DNA from: Schoenoplectus triqueter
Lineage: Eukaryota > Streptophyta > Magnoliopsida > Poales > Cyperaceae
DNA: 29,563 nucleotides
NCBI GenBank assembly: GCA_964058805.1
Contig: CAXKVV010000222.1
Location: forward strand, 1 to 29,563
Direction of reading: 5' to 3'
Part shown: positions 9,382 through 20,189 of the stretch, in pieces
Layout of the letters: each line of letters opens with the position of its first letter
Position numbering within the stretch: the first letter of the stretch is position 1
The notes under the pieces: model-generated
Database searches by the model: none
Seen by the model: only the letters and a program-made list of their open reading frames with translations
What the model was told of the DNA's origin: nothing
Translations under genes and position numbers: made by a program

Positions 9382-11546
9382 TGTCACACCTCAGAATAAT
9401 TAAATTAGTTTAGAAGTGTTAAATTCCGTCACATACGCACGACGAGATATGCGTACGGAAGACTAAATTAATAAAATAAATCAATTATAGAGTAAACAAA
9501 ATAATAATAATATACAGTCTAGAGTAACATAATAAGAATACAACGCCGACATCGACGGTACTAGCTTCATCGGAATAGGCAGCAAAACCTCTCAAATAAA
9601 AACTTAAAAGAAAGAAATAAAACTCAAAAGCCGATGGATCCTAATCAACTACTCTGCTCACATGTGGATGTGACGAAGCATCTCTATCACCACATAGGAC
9701 TGCATCTAGTACCCTCTCATCAAAATAAATCCCGCACATATGTACCTGGATCCCACAAACACCGTGAAAACATGAGTAATTTAAAAATTACTCAGTACGG
9801 ATTTAGATCCAGTCTTAAGATTTGATCTTCTTTCTTAGACTAGATCCAAATGTCGATACTGTGTTTTAATGTAATATAATAATTATGTGTGAATATAATA
9901 ATATTTTATGCACAATTTGAGAAATCACCTACATGTTATGACATGAAATGACAAGAAAAACCCGAAATAGAAAATATGTGAAATAAAAATAAAAATATAA
10001 TATAAAATATAAGGTACGAGAACCAAATACCCCTAATAAATATCCAGATTATAAATCACCAGATCTATCCCAAGCGGGCGTCACCAGCGTCCCTACTTAC
10101 GAACTCGAGCCTTGCCTAAGCGGGCGCCACCAGCGACCCAACTTATAAACTTAGGACTTTATGTTTATGCGGCGCCAATACCGCATAAACGAACAATTCA
10201 GGCTCCAGAGGCGATAACGCCCTAGGAGAGTAAGCATGCAAAGGTACGTACTCTGGTCTACTAAATTTGATAATTCACCTTACAAAATAAAAGCAAACAG
10301 ATATAGTATATCTTCAATTGCCAGATCGCCAAAAGGAGATAACTAGCCGTGTATTGACAAAATAAAATACAAATAGAAGCATACATTGTACCAACCAGGG
10401 CTAGAGGACTGCATCTCGTAAAATAACAAAATAAAATATATTAAATGGGAGCCTATACTGTACCCACCAGGGGCAGAGGACCGCATCCCAACTTTTTCTA
10501 TACCAACTAGGGGCCAAATGAGAAATCCCTTCGAACATACCAGGATCCTAAACAAGCCGAATAAATAAAAAATATATAATATCTCGGAGTAGATTCCAGT
10601 CTCGAATATGGCTGCCCACACTAAACACTGAAGGACATGGTATCCTAATCGCTCAAATTTGGATTAAAAATTAAATCATATTAAGAATAATAAAAATATT
10701 ATATTGATAAAAAAATACTCTGACAACGGCCGAACCCGCCAAATGACGGGGTCAGTGGATAATCCGACGTGCAAAGATGCGTAGTGCATATACAGACCGG
10801 TGAGTCTCACAGGCCTATGGGTCACCGTACATAACCACAACGGTCTGGTTATGCAAGGCAACCTCAGACTGAGAATTATCCGACCCATCTCTCAGCACTC
10901 ACATGCATTTAATGCATGATTAACTACCTAACTAAACTATTACTTAGTGATAGTAATAATATTATCCTAATAATTAATATCTATAACTTAATTATTTAAT
11001 TGTATCTAGTCCTATCTCGGGACTATTTCCTGAGTTTTACTCGTATCATGTCTACATGCGAGATGACATGATATGACATGCAAATACGGGTATGCCCCAA
11101 AATGCTGGGCAATTATTGGATGCAATGACAGTTCAATTCAGGTCTCTAAACAATGTTTGGTCAAAAAATACTGTACTTCAGTTATTTTAAAAATAGTTTT
11201 ATTTTCAGTTTGGGTTCCTATTTTTGAAGAAAAAAAGCAAATCCCAGGAATTTATACCTGGGAGCGCTGGTGACTATCGTGGAATCGCTCTACTCCGGAG
11301 GCAACACGCCCACCTTGGGATCGATGTCTGCGTACGCGAGGTCGGAATCGGCCTCGAACGCTGTGAGTGGATCTGAATCGACTATATCACCTATTATCAA
11401 TTTAAATTGAGTGTTGTTAGTTTTTACGTGATTTAATTCATAATTAATAATTAATTATAGCGATATTTTAAATTATCTCCCGTTCATGTGTTAGTCCTTT
11501 TCTCAAAAATTCTGACAACATTTCTACTGTATTTAGGGGTGTTAGA
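9382..11546 (-). mobile_element. Probable solo LTR of a Ty3/gypsy-type retrotransposon
   Basis: The + strand begins TGTCACACCTCAG and ends near TTTAGGGGTGTTAGA. On the minus strand this is TCTAACACCCCTAAATAC to CTGAGGTGTGACA, which resembles plant gypsy LTRs that start TGTAACACCCC and end GGTGTGACA. The interior has no coding capacity but has short duplicated modules, for example AAGCGGGCG(T/C)CACCAGCG twice (about 10072 and 10118) and ACC(A/C)ACCAGGG with GGACYGCATC twice (about 10390 and 10460). No matching second LTR or internal domain is in the window. A target duplication cannot be fixed; CTAGA on the left and TTAGA on the right is a possible but weak match. The length is large but possible for this class. 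Confidence 0.55.
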
Positions 11547-12064
11547 AAAACTAATTAACACATTTTTATTTACTTTTGTGATATTTTCTATGTTAATCAC
11601 TTTTATGTGCATCTCATTAATTTGTTTCGGGATTTCATTTATTTAACTAATTAATTATATTAAGTGTGTGCTTTTAATTTCTGTTATTTTATTCGTGTTA
11701 TGAAACCGTTTATAACGTTTATAATTTCTATTTTGTGTTCTTGAGTGATTAGATTATGTTACTTTTCGATAATGACAGATATATAAAGGTGATCAATACA
11801 CGTACACAGAAATAAACACAAGTCCATAACTTATTTTATTATCTACATTGTTGGGTACATTTACATTACATCGGGATTAAAAAATAAAAAATAAATAAAA
11901 ACAACAACAAAAATGAAATGAAATTATAATTAAAAGAAATAGAGAAATTAATTAATATATATATTATATTATATATAATATGTTATTCTAATATTTTTTT
12001 TATTTATTTAAAAATAAAGAAATTAATTAATATATATTAATTATATACTAATTATTATTTTTAT
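11547..12064. other. AT-rich stretch between retroelement remnants
   Basis: No gene is seen. Around 11780-11890 there is a polypurine-poor segment with ACATTACATCGGGATTAAAAA. From 11945 to 12055 AGAAATTAATTAATATATAT occurs twice in simple AT-rich sequence. Confidence 0.4.
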
Positions 12065-12660
12065 TATATTCTTAACAAGCTAGAAAGCAACCAAAAGGAA
12101 CCACCCAAAGACCAATCCATGCAACAGAACCAGCATTTCAGGGTCAGACATGGTAGAAAATTGTTCAACAAAGCCAACTACAAAAATCACACTCGAAACA
12201 ATATCGTACCAGCAATAAGGCAACCAGAGAAAGACAGTCCTCACCTCACTTGCACCGTTCGGTACCAGTGTACTAAGGAACAATTCAACCAAACGGGTCA
12301 TACCAATACAAGACAAGCATCACAGAGGGGTAAAGAATCAAGCATCAACACATGTCAAGAAACTAGACCAAGAAAACACCACCGAGGGAGGCAAGTTAAC
12401 CAGTAATGGGGCGATTTACCAGACAACAGAAAAAAAAAGCGTGCCGGTATCACGGCAACACAAGAACAAAACCATTGGCCAGCATCAGAACCCATTCCAG
12501 ACCACACCTCACTGGTACCGGAAGGTACTAGTGTACCATGGCCCAAAACAACAACCCACAAGGAAACCAAACTAGCTAATGACAATTACAAGGCAAACTA
12601 ATAACAAGAAATCAATCAACAGTCACAACAGACAACAATAGTAATAAGCCTCAAGCAAAT
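12065..12660 (-). repeat. Strand-asymmetric (A/C-rich on +) repeat of unknown class
   Basis: The + strand is strongly A/C-rich and the minus strand G/T-rich, unlike all neighbours. A module of about 40 bp occurs twice in direct orientation on the minus strand (about + 12236-12276 and 12499-12541). It contains GTACACT(G/A)GTACC and (C/A)AGTGAGGTG, and both copies lie in open minus-strand frames that give T-L-V-P-x-G-x-S-E-V. The frames look like a by-product of low stop-codon density rather than a gene. It is probably a retroelement fragment beside the copia insertion. Confidence 0.45.
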
Positions 12661-12681
12661 CACACAAGCGCAGAAAATCGA

Positions 12682-13867
12682 TGATAACACTAGGAATGTG
12701 GTATTAAAGGTCAAAATAGTGCAAGAATGTAAAGAACATAACGTAGAAATGTATAAATCGATTTAGGGCCTAGTGTTCAAGTGTAATGACAACGGAATAT
12801 AATTCAATACGATTCAATTCTCACAAGAATATAATAATCAAATAAATATGAGAAAAGAAAATAAAAGATCAAACAAGAACACAAAATGTAACAGAGTTCG
12901 GCTTAAAAATGTCTACGTTTTTGGGACTCTCAACCTCCAACAATTGAGGTTGAGCCGAAACACTAAAAATAATTTTACACTTGTAGAACTTGGTCCCTTA
13001 CACAAAAATGGGTCGCCAAACCTATCGGTAATAAGAGTGACAACACACTAAAAAAGGTGAGTGACAACACACTCAAAAACGAGAAGTGAGTGACAACAAA
13101 CTCAAGAAAAAAGTTGAGCACTACAGCTTAAGAAAGTGATTATAAGAAGATCATGAAGGATCAAGTTGGGAGAATGGAGAAAAGCTAGATTGAGTTTAGA
13201 CAAGAATTTGGCTAATTGAGTGTTTTAATCTCTCGGATTATCTCTCTCACTTTGTATATAGCTAATAAGCTCTCTGGAGTAATGATTTAGCTAGACAGAT
13301 CTTCATCGTTTATCAGTGAGAGAGGTGATCTATTTAAAATAGATCTTCTAAAATAGCTGAAGAAATTATTTTCGGCCTGCACCGTTATAACGATTTGGAA
13401 ATCGTTATAACGACTTAGAAAGAATAGTTGTTGGATTTGATTGAGCTGAAATATTATGACGATTCACTGAATTGTTATACATTTTATAAATCGTTGCAAT
13501 GATTACTTAATCGTTACATAACGATACGCTCTGATTTCTATGCGAATTTTTCTGTCTTAGAATATTTTTTAGTATTGAGATGAACCGTTATAACGATTAC
13601 TGAACTGTTACAATGATTTACTGGGCAAAAATATTTTTCTTTGTTGTTTAAACTCAATATATTTTAACCAATTCAACACAGTTTGAGTATAACTAAACAT
13701 AAGCCTAATGCAGTCTTGATTAAGCTCTTGTATCTCATCATTAGTCTTGGTTCTTGTGCACTAATCCATTTGTATTTCAATCCCTGCATAAAACTCAAAC
13801 AAGACAAATTGTAAAATTTAAAATTATTTTACAAATCGATAAATCAAAGAAGGTGTTTAGTGTAACA
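12682..13867 (-). repeat. 3' LTR of the copia-type element
   Basis: This full-length LTR of 1186 bp starts TGTTACACTAAACACC and ends GTGTTATCA on the minus strand, giving TG...CA ends. It aligns with 16221-17327 along the whole shared length. It holds a set of palindrome-like words (CGTTATAACG and variants) from about 13380 to 13620. Confidence 0.85.
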
Positions 13868-13880
13868 ATCTCCCCCTTTT
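13868..13880 (-). other. Polypurine tract of the copia-type element
   Basis: The minus strand reads AAAAGGGGGAGAT directly before the LTR start TGTTACAC. This is the usual position and composition of a plant copia polypurine tract, which primes plus-strand synthesis. Confidence 0.8.
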
Positions 13881-14213
13881 GTCAATTTGCAAAACATGCA
13901 TGAGTGCATAGATATAATATTTGATATGTGAATTTCACCCAAAAACTTATTTCTCTTTTTGGAAATCGGACAAAAGAGTGTGAATAAAAAATTTATTTCA
14001 ATTTAACTCCCTCTAAATTGATTGCTCCCCCTTAATGTATGCACTGTGCATAAGATAAAGAATTTAAAATACTTTCAAAATAATAAAAAAAATATAATTC
14101 ATTCAAAAAAAATTAGCTAACTCCCCCCTAAGTATGTGTCATATATAGTTTGAAGAGAAATTTAAGTATTGAGGGTCTCTAATTTTTAATCTTAGAAATC
14201 CAAACAACATTTG

Positions 14214-16159
14214 TTATGCTATTTTCTTTTTTAAATTTGCAATCAAGTGAGATATGACCAATATGACAACAATAATTATAAAATACACATGTTTGAAACT
14301 TCTTACTACCATTAACAAATATATTTTGGTAGCTTTTTTTAATCCTTGAGCTTGAGTCTTGTGTTTTTCTTTAGAAATATTTTTATGTTTTTGAGAAACA
14401 ACCTGTTTATACTCATATCTTTGAGCTTTGGTTTTGATTTTTAAACTCATAAAATCATCCATTGGGTCCTTTAAAATATAATTTGTTTGACCAATTAGGA
14501 TTGAAAATATAGCATTGTTAGGTTTTTATAATTTTTGCATTTGACCCTTGACCTTGTTTCTTTTTTGATTTAGAGAAATTTAAAGTCTTAGAAAATTTTT
14601 TATATCCAAGATTCGACTTGTTGCTAGATCTTTGATCTATAGCATTGTCTAAATCCATTAAAGTGATGCTTGTTGAAGTACATGAGGACTTTAGTGCCCT
14701 ATTTTTAATTTCTAAAGTTTACACTTTCACTTTTAATATTGTAACTTCACCTAAGTGCATTTGATAATTCTTTTCTAGATTTTATAATTTAGACTCATAA
14801 GATTGAACGTTTAACTCAAACTCTGAAATTTTATTTTTAAGACTCTCAATTATCTTTTTTTTATAAGATGAATCATGAATAAGATTTTCTAAACTAGATA
14901 AAAAAGATTCAATTTCAGCCTTATCATCAAAACTATTTATATTTTCAACACAAAATTCATCATTCTCAACAAAATCATCATCACTATCATCCCAATTGGA
15001 TATAGTGCAAGGTACTACTTGATTGTGTAATTAAAATTCTTGAGAAAATTATACCTTAGGTGTTAATTAGTCCATCTTCATATTCTTGGATATGATAATG
15101 TCGTGTAGGATCTCTAATGTGCACAAGTTCGTGATGTTGTTTCTTGCAACAATCTCATCAACATCTACCACGGGTGAGCTCTCCTCTACTTCTGCAATTA
15201 GGGAAAAGTTGAGTAGATTTTTTTCATCATTCCTTATCTTAACATGGTTGTTTTTAGCTAGCATAGCACCAATTTTCTTAAAGTTTTGCTTCTTCTTATG
15301 TGAGAAAACTAAGGAACAATTGTGTGTTGTATGACCTTTCTTATGGTATGAGAAGCATATGCACATCATTCATTTCTCATCTCGCTCTTTATTGTGCTCC
15401 TTCTCTAGATTTAGCATTATTTCAAACATTTTCGTGATGATTTGATCGTTCATTGAAGATGAGCTAGATGATGTCTTGCTCTAATAGTGGCGCGATGGAG
15501 ATTTTTGAGCTTGAAGTGCGATTTCTTTGAGTTTTGGTGTAAGCTCTCTATTTTATCGTAGCTTCTCCTCAAAGCATAGAAGATGAGTGAACACTTCTTC
15601 ATATGTGAATTCACCAAGAGTGCCTTGCATTGATTCTAGATTGCTTATCATACTCTCCCATCTTGGTTTTCTAATCATTGTCCTAAAAATCCTACCTATA
15701 ATCTTAGAGTTAGACAAAGATTCTTCAACTTTATCAAATTCATTTAGAATATACATTAATTTTGAATACATATTCTCAATTGACGCTCCTTCTTGTATAC
15801 AAAAATTTTCAAATTCAAACTCTAAACCTATTAGTTTTTTTTAGAGTTGCCCTCAAATCTATTCAATAGGGTCTCCCACATCTCACTAGCAATTTTGGTA
15901 GTACCAAATAATATAATAATTCTTTCACTAACTGAATTTAAGATAATATTAACGGCATAATCATTTTGAGATTTCAATTTTTTGATCTTTTGTGTCAATG
16001 TGAGGTTGCTAGGATTATAATGTGGTACATAACTATGTTGGACAACATCTCAAAGGTCTAGTATGTTCAGATAGTTCATCGTATATTTCTTCCAAAAGAT
16101 GAAATTTTTACAATTAAGATCTAGATTTGGGGTTCTTTTACATGCATGAAAAAAGTCAT
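14214..16159 (-). pseudogene. Decayed copia gag (UBN2/DUF4219 type)
   Basis: Read on the minus strand from the primer-binding site, fragments in several frames recall plant copia gag. PNLDLNCKNFIFWKK (about 16120-16080) is followed by an in-frame stop where the family has a Trp-Asp pair. Then come KIASEMWETLLNRFEG (about 15905-15850) and GRIFRTMIRKPRWESMI with LGEFTYEEVFTHLL (15771-15553). A first zinc knuckle follows, CFSYHKKGHTTHNC (about 15360-15315), in which the second Cys is Tyr, then an acidic stretch near 14990-14940. A second knuckle-like CCHIGHISLDC (about 14265-14230) comes last. Frameshifts and stops break it throughout. No pol domain follows. Confidence 0.75.
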
Positions 16160-16202
16160 CTTGGACCAAAAATATCACAAATAAAGCAATTAAAACTGAG
16201 CT

Positions 16203-16220
16203 CCTACTCTAATACCACTT
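16203..16220 (-). other. Primer-binding site of the copia-type element
   Basis: Directly after the 5' LTR end (...GGGCTATCA on the minus strand) come AAG and then TGGTATTAGAGT. This matches the TGGTATCAGAGC complement of the initiator methionine tRNA 3' end at 10 of 12 bases. That tRNA is the usual primer for plant copia elements. Confidence 0.8.
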
Positions 16221-17327
16221 TGATAGCCCTAGGAAGGTGGTATTAAATGTCAAAATAGTGCACGAATATAAAGAACCTAAGGTAGAAATGTATAAACCGA
16301 TTTGGGGCTTAGTGTTCAAGTGTAATTGCAACAGAATATAATTCAATACGATTCAATTCTCACAAAAATATAGCAATCAAAGAAATATGAAAAAAATAAA
16401 AGAAAAGATCAAACAAGAACACAAGGTGTAACGGAATTCGGCTTAAAAATGCCTACGTCTCCGGGACTCTCAACCTCCAACAATTGAAGTTGAGCCGAAA
16501 CACTAAAAATGATTTTACACTTGTATGAATTGGTCCCTTACACAAAAATGGGTTGCCAAGCCTATCGGTAACAAGAGTGATAATACACTCAAAAATAAAA
16601 AGTGAGTGACAACACACTCAAGAAAAAAATTGAGCACTACAGCTCAAGAAAACTGATTACAAGAAGATTACGAAAGATCAAATTGGGAGAATGGAAAAAA
16701 GCTAGATTGAGGTTAAATAAGAATTTAGCTAATTGAGTGTTTTAATCTTTTGGATTATCTCTCTCACTTTGTATATAACTAATAAGCTCTCTGGAGTAAT
16801 GATTTAGCTAGACAGATCTTCATCATTTATTAGTGAGAGATGTGATTTATTTAAAATAGATATTTTGAAACAGCTGAAGAAACTATTTTCGGCCTGAACC
16901 GTTATAATGATTTGGAAATCATTATAACGGCTTAGAAAGAATAGCCGTTGGATCTGATTGAGATGAAACGTTATAATGATTCACTGAATCATTATACATT
17001 TCATAAATCGTTGTAACGATTACTGAATCGTTACATAACGATACGCTCTGGTTTCTATGCAAACTTTTCTGCCTTAGAATATTTTTTAGTATTGAGATGA
17101 ACCGTTATAATGATTACTGAACCGTTACAATGATTCACTAGGTAGAAATTTTTTTTTTCTTTGTTGTTTAAGCTCAATTTATCTTAATCAATTCAACCTA
17201 GTTAGAGTCTAACTAAATCTAAGTCTAATGCAGTTTTGATTAAGCTCTGTATCCCATCATTAGTCTTGGTTTTTGTGCACTAATTCATTTGTATTTCAAT
17301 TAATGTACAAAACTCAAACAAGACAAA
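16221..17327 (-). repeat. 5' LTR of the copia-type element, truncated
   Basis: Aligned with 12682-13808. The last about 59 bp equivalent to 13809-13867 (the first bases of U3 on the minus strand) are missing, and unrelated sequence begins after AGACAAA at 17327. The target-site duplication on this side is therefore lost. Confidence 0.85.
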
Positions 17328-18083
17328 CCTAGATTGCATTCCCTCATCATCTCCTCAACCCCACAACTGTCTCCTCCACACAAGAGCCGCTACACACAGC
17401 CACCCTTTCTCTGTCGTTTGCTCTTCTTCCCAAGTCACCTTCCCTCCTGCACACCGCCACCTTAGCTGCCTTTGTGGCATGCTTCCTCCTCTGTGTGACT
17501 CAGATCTGACCTCTAAAAGTCCTATTTGACTCGATTGATTGAAGATTTAAATCTTCCCGATCGAGTGCCTTCCTACCGAGGTTGTCTTCTTTGTTGTGCT
17601 TGTTTCCTTTGGCTGAACCTGTGGATTCATTATCTCACCTAGAGTCATCTTACCTCGCTGTTCACACCATCCCGATGAAGCCAGAATCATCAAAAAAAAT
17701 TTCTAGATTATGCTTGTATTTTTATTTTATTTTTTCTTCTATTTATATCAACTATTTTTAATTTAATTTAATTTAATAAAATTTACATAGTAGGCTATCA
17801 CCTATTGCCTCAATTAATATATAAAAGGATCAACTCCAAGAGAACCAATTTTTGATCGAATCACAAAGGCAATACTCTTTATATGGGAGATTGAAGGTTC
17901 AAAACTTGAATGAAGATTCTTTATTAACAATTAAAAGATAAATAGTTTAGACTCTCATATTTACTAAAAAAAATACAACGGACACATTATAAATTAAGTG
18001 ATTGAAAATGAATAAATCAATATTTAGCGAATAAAATAGATATTGAGCATAATTCAGTAAGAACAAAAATTCACCCTTTAACA
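17328..18083. other. Pyrimidine-rich segment, then AT-rich spacer, before copy 2
   Basis: From 17328 to about 17695 the + strand is C/T-rich and clearly higher in GC than its neighbours, abutting the broken 5' LTR. I recognise no product in any frame. From 17700 to 18083 it is ordinary AT-rich spacer. Confidence 0.45.
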
Positions 18084-18239
18084 AACTAATATTAGATTAA
18101 TTTTATCATCAACAGATAATTGCTAGAAAAGGTACATGTATTCTCTATGGACACGTGTGAGCATTTGATTTTCATACATATTCATGATCATATTATCTGT
18201 CCTATTATTTATTTGCAGCTCTCTTCAAAATTGGATCTC

Positions 18240-18700
18240 TTAGCCCTTGTTTGATAGGTGTAATAAAAATATAGCAAATACTTTAAAGTATTTTAAAATA
18301 TCAAATGAAAGTGATTTAATATGGAGTAGAATTAAAGTATTTTCATATGTGCTTTACATTATACTTCCGAGTGAGTTAAGGAGGGTGACACGATGAAAGG
18401 AAAAGAGAAAGAACGAAAATGAGTTCCTCCTAAGTTTTTACCGTAGCACGGAAAAAAATTAAAAGATGGAAAAAAAAAACTTTATTCTATAGATATTTTA
18501 TGAAAGTATTCAATCGAGATATAAAAATATTAACCATTTCACCTCTCTTCATTTTTTTTTTCTTTCAATACATTTTATACAAACTATTTCAACAATTTTT
18601 ATATAATTTTTTTTTATCTATTTAGTCCACCATTATTTTAAAATGGTTTAATTTTTACTTCCTTTATACTTTGTTATGCTTGTGAGACGGTGTACATGTT
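18240..18700. other. Copy 2-specific insert in the upstream region
   Basis: Copy 1 runs directly from its CAAAATTAAATCTTCTTA to its GATGGGGTGAC region, while here about 460 bp intervenes. It starts TTAGCCCTTGTTTGATAG and ends before another TTA. TTA target sites and a GCCCTTGTTTG-like start recall PIF/Harbinger (Tourist) MITEs, but the far end does not form an inverted repeat with it, so the class is not established. Confidence 0.35.
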
Positions 18701-19049
18701 CGATTGTGTTGTGGGTGACTTGTTTTTGCTTTGACGAATTCAAAATTTGTCATTTTCATTAAATTGTGCAAGCTCAACAAGTATATACTCTTTGACCTCT
18801 TCAAAATTTAAATTACATTACACTCACTCTGAAGTTTCAACCCTCAATAGTCGTATGACTTTCCTTGCTGCACAATTTATGACTTTGCAAACGCAACTGA
18901 GGATCTGTAATTCGCATTTAATATAGGTGACGATTTGCATCGTGAAAGTGCACTGTTTTTTTGTCTTTCTTTTTCCTGGAAAACAATATATAGTAGACTA
19001 GTAGTAGCGTAGTAGGTAGTAGCGTTTTGTGCTGCTGCTAGGAGCCTAG

Positions 19050-19475
19050 TAGTGATTTGCTGGCGGGTACCGCGGGTATAGATCAGATACACCCGCGGTG
19101 AGCGGCGGGTAGGGCCGGGAATGGATACGACGGGTACGGGTAGACGAGTTTTTTTTCAAAACCGTACTCTACCCGTTTCATACTCGTGCCCGTCGTCGGC
19201 GGATCAAACGTTATAACGATTTATGAAACGTTATAACGTTTCAACAAATCATTATAATGATTTATGAAACGTTATAACGTTTTAGCAAACTATTATAACG
19301 GGTACGGGTACGGGCACGGGCGGCGGGTAAACGGGTACGGGTACAATGAGTTTTTTCCAAAAAAAAAACTGACCGGTCCTTCTCAAACTCGTACCCGTCT
19401 ACCCGCCTATACCAGGGTACGGATACACGGGTACACGGGTACAGGTTGTACCCGGCGGGTTTTAGCAAACCTCTA
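19050..19475. mobile_element. hAT-type MITE with exact 8-bp target duplication
   Basis: The direct repeat GAGCCTAG (19042-19049 and 19476-19483) encloses 426 bp. The left end reads TAGTGATTTGCTGGCGGGTAC, and the reverse complement of the right end reads TAGAGGTTTGCT followed by CGGGTAC a few bases on. Inside are many ACGGGTACGGGTA-type units and a short array of AAACGTTATAACG units (about 19205-19300). Terminal repeats starting TAG plus an 8-bp duplication fit hAT. No transposase is present. Confidence 0.85.
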
Positions 19476-19512
19476 GAGCCTAGGACCCAGTTTGCATAGC
19501 ATATGTACGGAC

Positions 19513-20066
19513 TAGAGTTTTGAAATGGACTGTTCGGTTCAATCCGTCCCGGACCGATTCGTGACCGTGGATTGAACCGGATCGTGGTCAAATCCATGTC
19601 AGTCCTGTGTCCTACCATGGTTCGGTTCAAAGGTGGGTCGATCCTCCCTTCACCTTAAACTGGACCGTGTAAATCCGTCTCGTGCGGACATGTGGACCAG
19701 ATCGGACCGTGATCCGGATAATTTTTTTTATAATTTTTTAAGTATTATTTAATTTTTAAATAATTAAAAATATAAAATTAATTCAATGAAAATTATTATT
19801 TACAAAATATTATAAATTTTTTTTCTAAATTTCATAATTTTTTGAATTTATAAAAAAAAAAATTGGACTGGACCAGACTGGACTGGACCGTGCCGACCTG
19901 TAGGGGTCCGGCCCTCGGGGGTCAATGGTGGGAGGAGTTCAATTTTTCTGAGTTTGAACCGTCTAAAACCATATCGTGTGGACCGTGCAGAATCATAAAC
20001 CGTGGACCGTCTTACATCCGTAAATCATCCGAATTTGAACCGGACCGGACCGTTTGCAAAACACTA
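19513..20066. mobile_element. Second hAT-type MITE in the copy 2 promoter region
   Basis: The left end reads TAGAGTTTTGAAATGGAC and the reverse complement of the right end reads TAGTGTTTTGCAAACGGTCC. The flanks are GTACGGAC (19505-19512) and GTACACAC (20067-20074), matching at six of eight bases. Subterminal sequence is rich in GGACCGTG and CCGGACCGG words. There is no transposase, and the open frames inside are by-products of the repeats. Confidence 0.75.
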
Positions 20067-20189
20067 GTACACACCAACCTCTTTTCTTCGTGTTATCCTT
20101 TGACAAATTCAGGAGAGCTCACCACGTCAAATACTAGCGGGACCCGGTAAATAGGTTTGCAGTTTGGGAAAAAAGGAAAAAAATAACAA

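Larger units (their letters stand above)
12682..17327 (-). mobile_element. Ty1/copia-type retrotransposon, minus strand, without pol
   Basis: Two direct repeats (12682-13867 and 16221-17327) enclose 2353 bp. On the minus strand the order is 5' LTR (truncated), primer-binding site, decayed gag, polypurine tract, 3' LTR. The gag remnants are of the plant copia UBN2/DUF4219 type with zinc-knuckle relics. I can find no protease, integrase, reverse transcriptase or RNase H between about 13880 and 14210, and no room for them. The element is therefore a deletion derivative or a non-autonomous gag-only form that depended on a partner. The LTRs differ at many positions, often C/T or G/A, which indicates an old insertion. 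Confidence 0.8.

Noticed and set aside
12080..12585. Two minus-strand frames with hydrophobic, Trp/Leu/Val-rich products
   Set aside because: The G/T-rich strand naturally gives few stops and hydrophobic codons; the internal repeat and lack of any family make a gene unlikely.
15086..15844. Plus-strand frames opposite the gag relic
   Set aside because: Antisense shadows of the copia gag fragments.
19262..19630. Arg/Tyr-rich frames across the ACGGGTACGGG block
   Set aside because: Produced by tandem GGTACG-type units inside the hAT-type MITEs.
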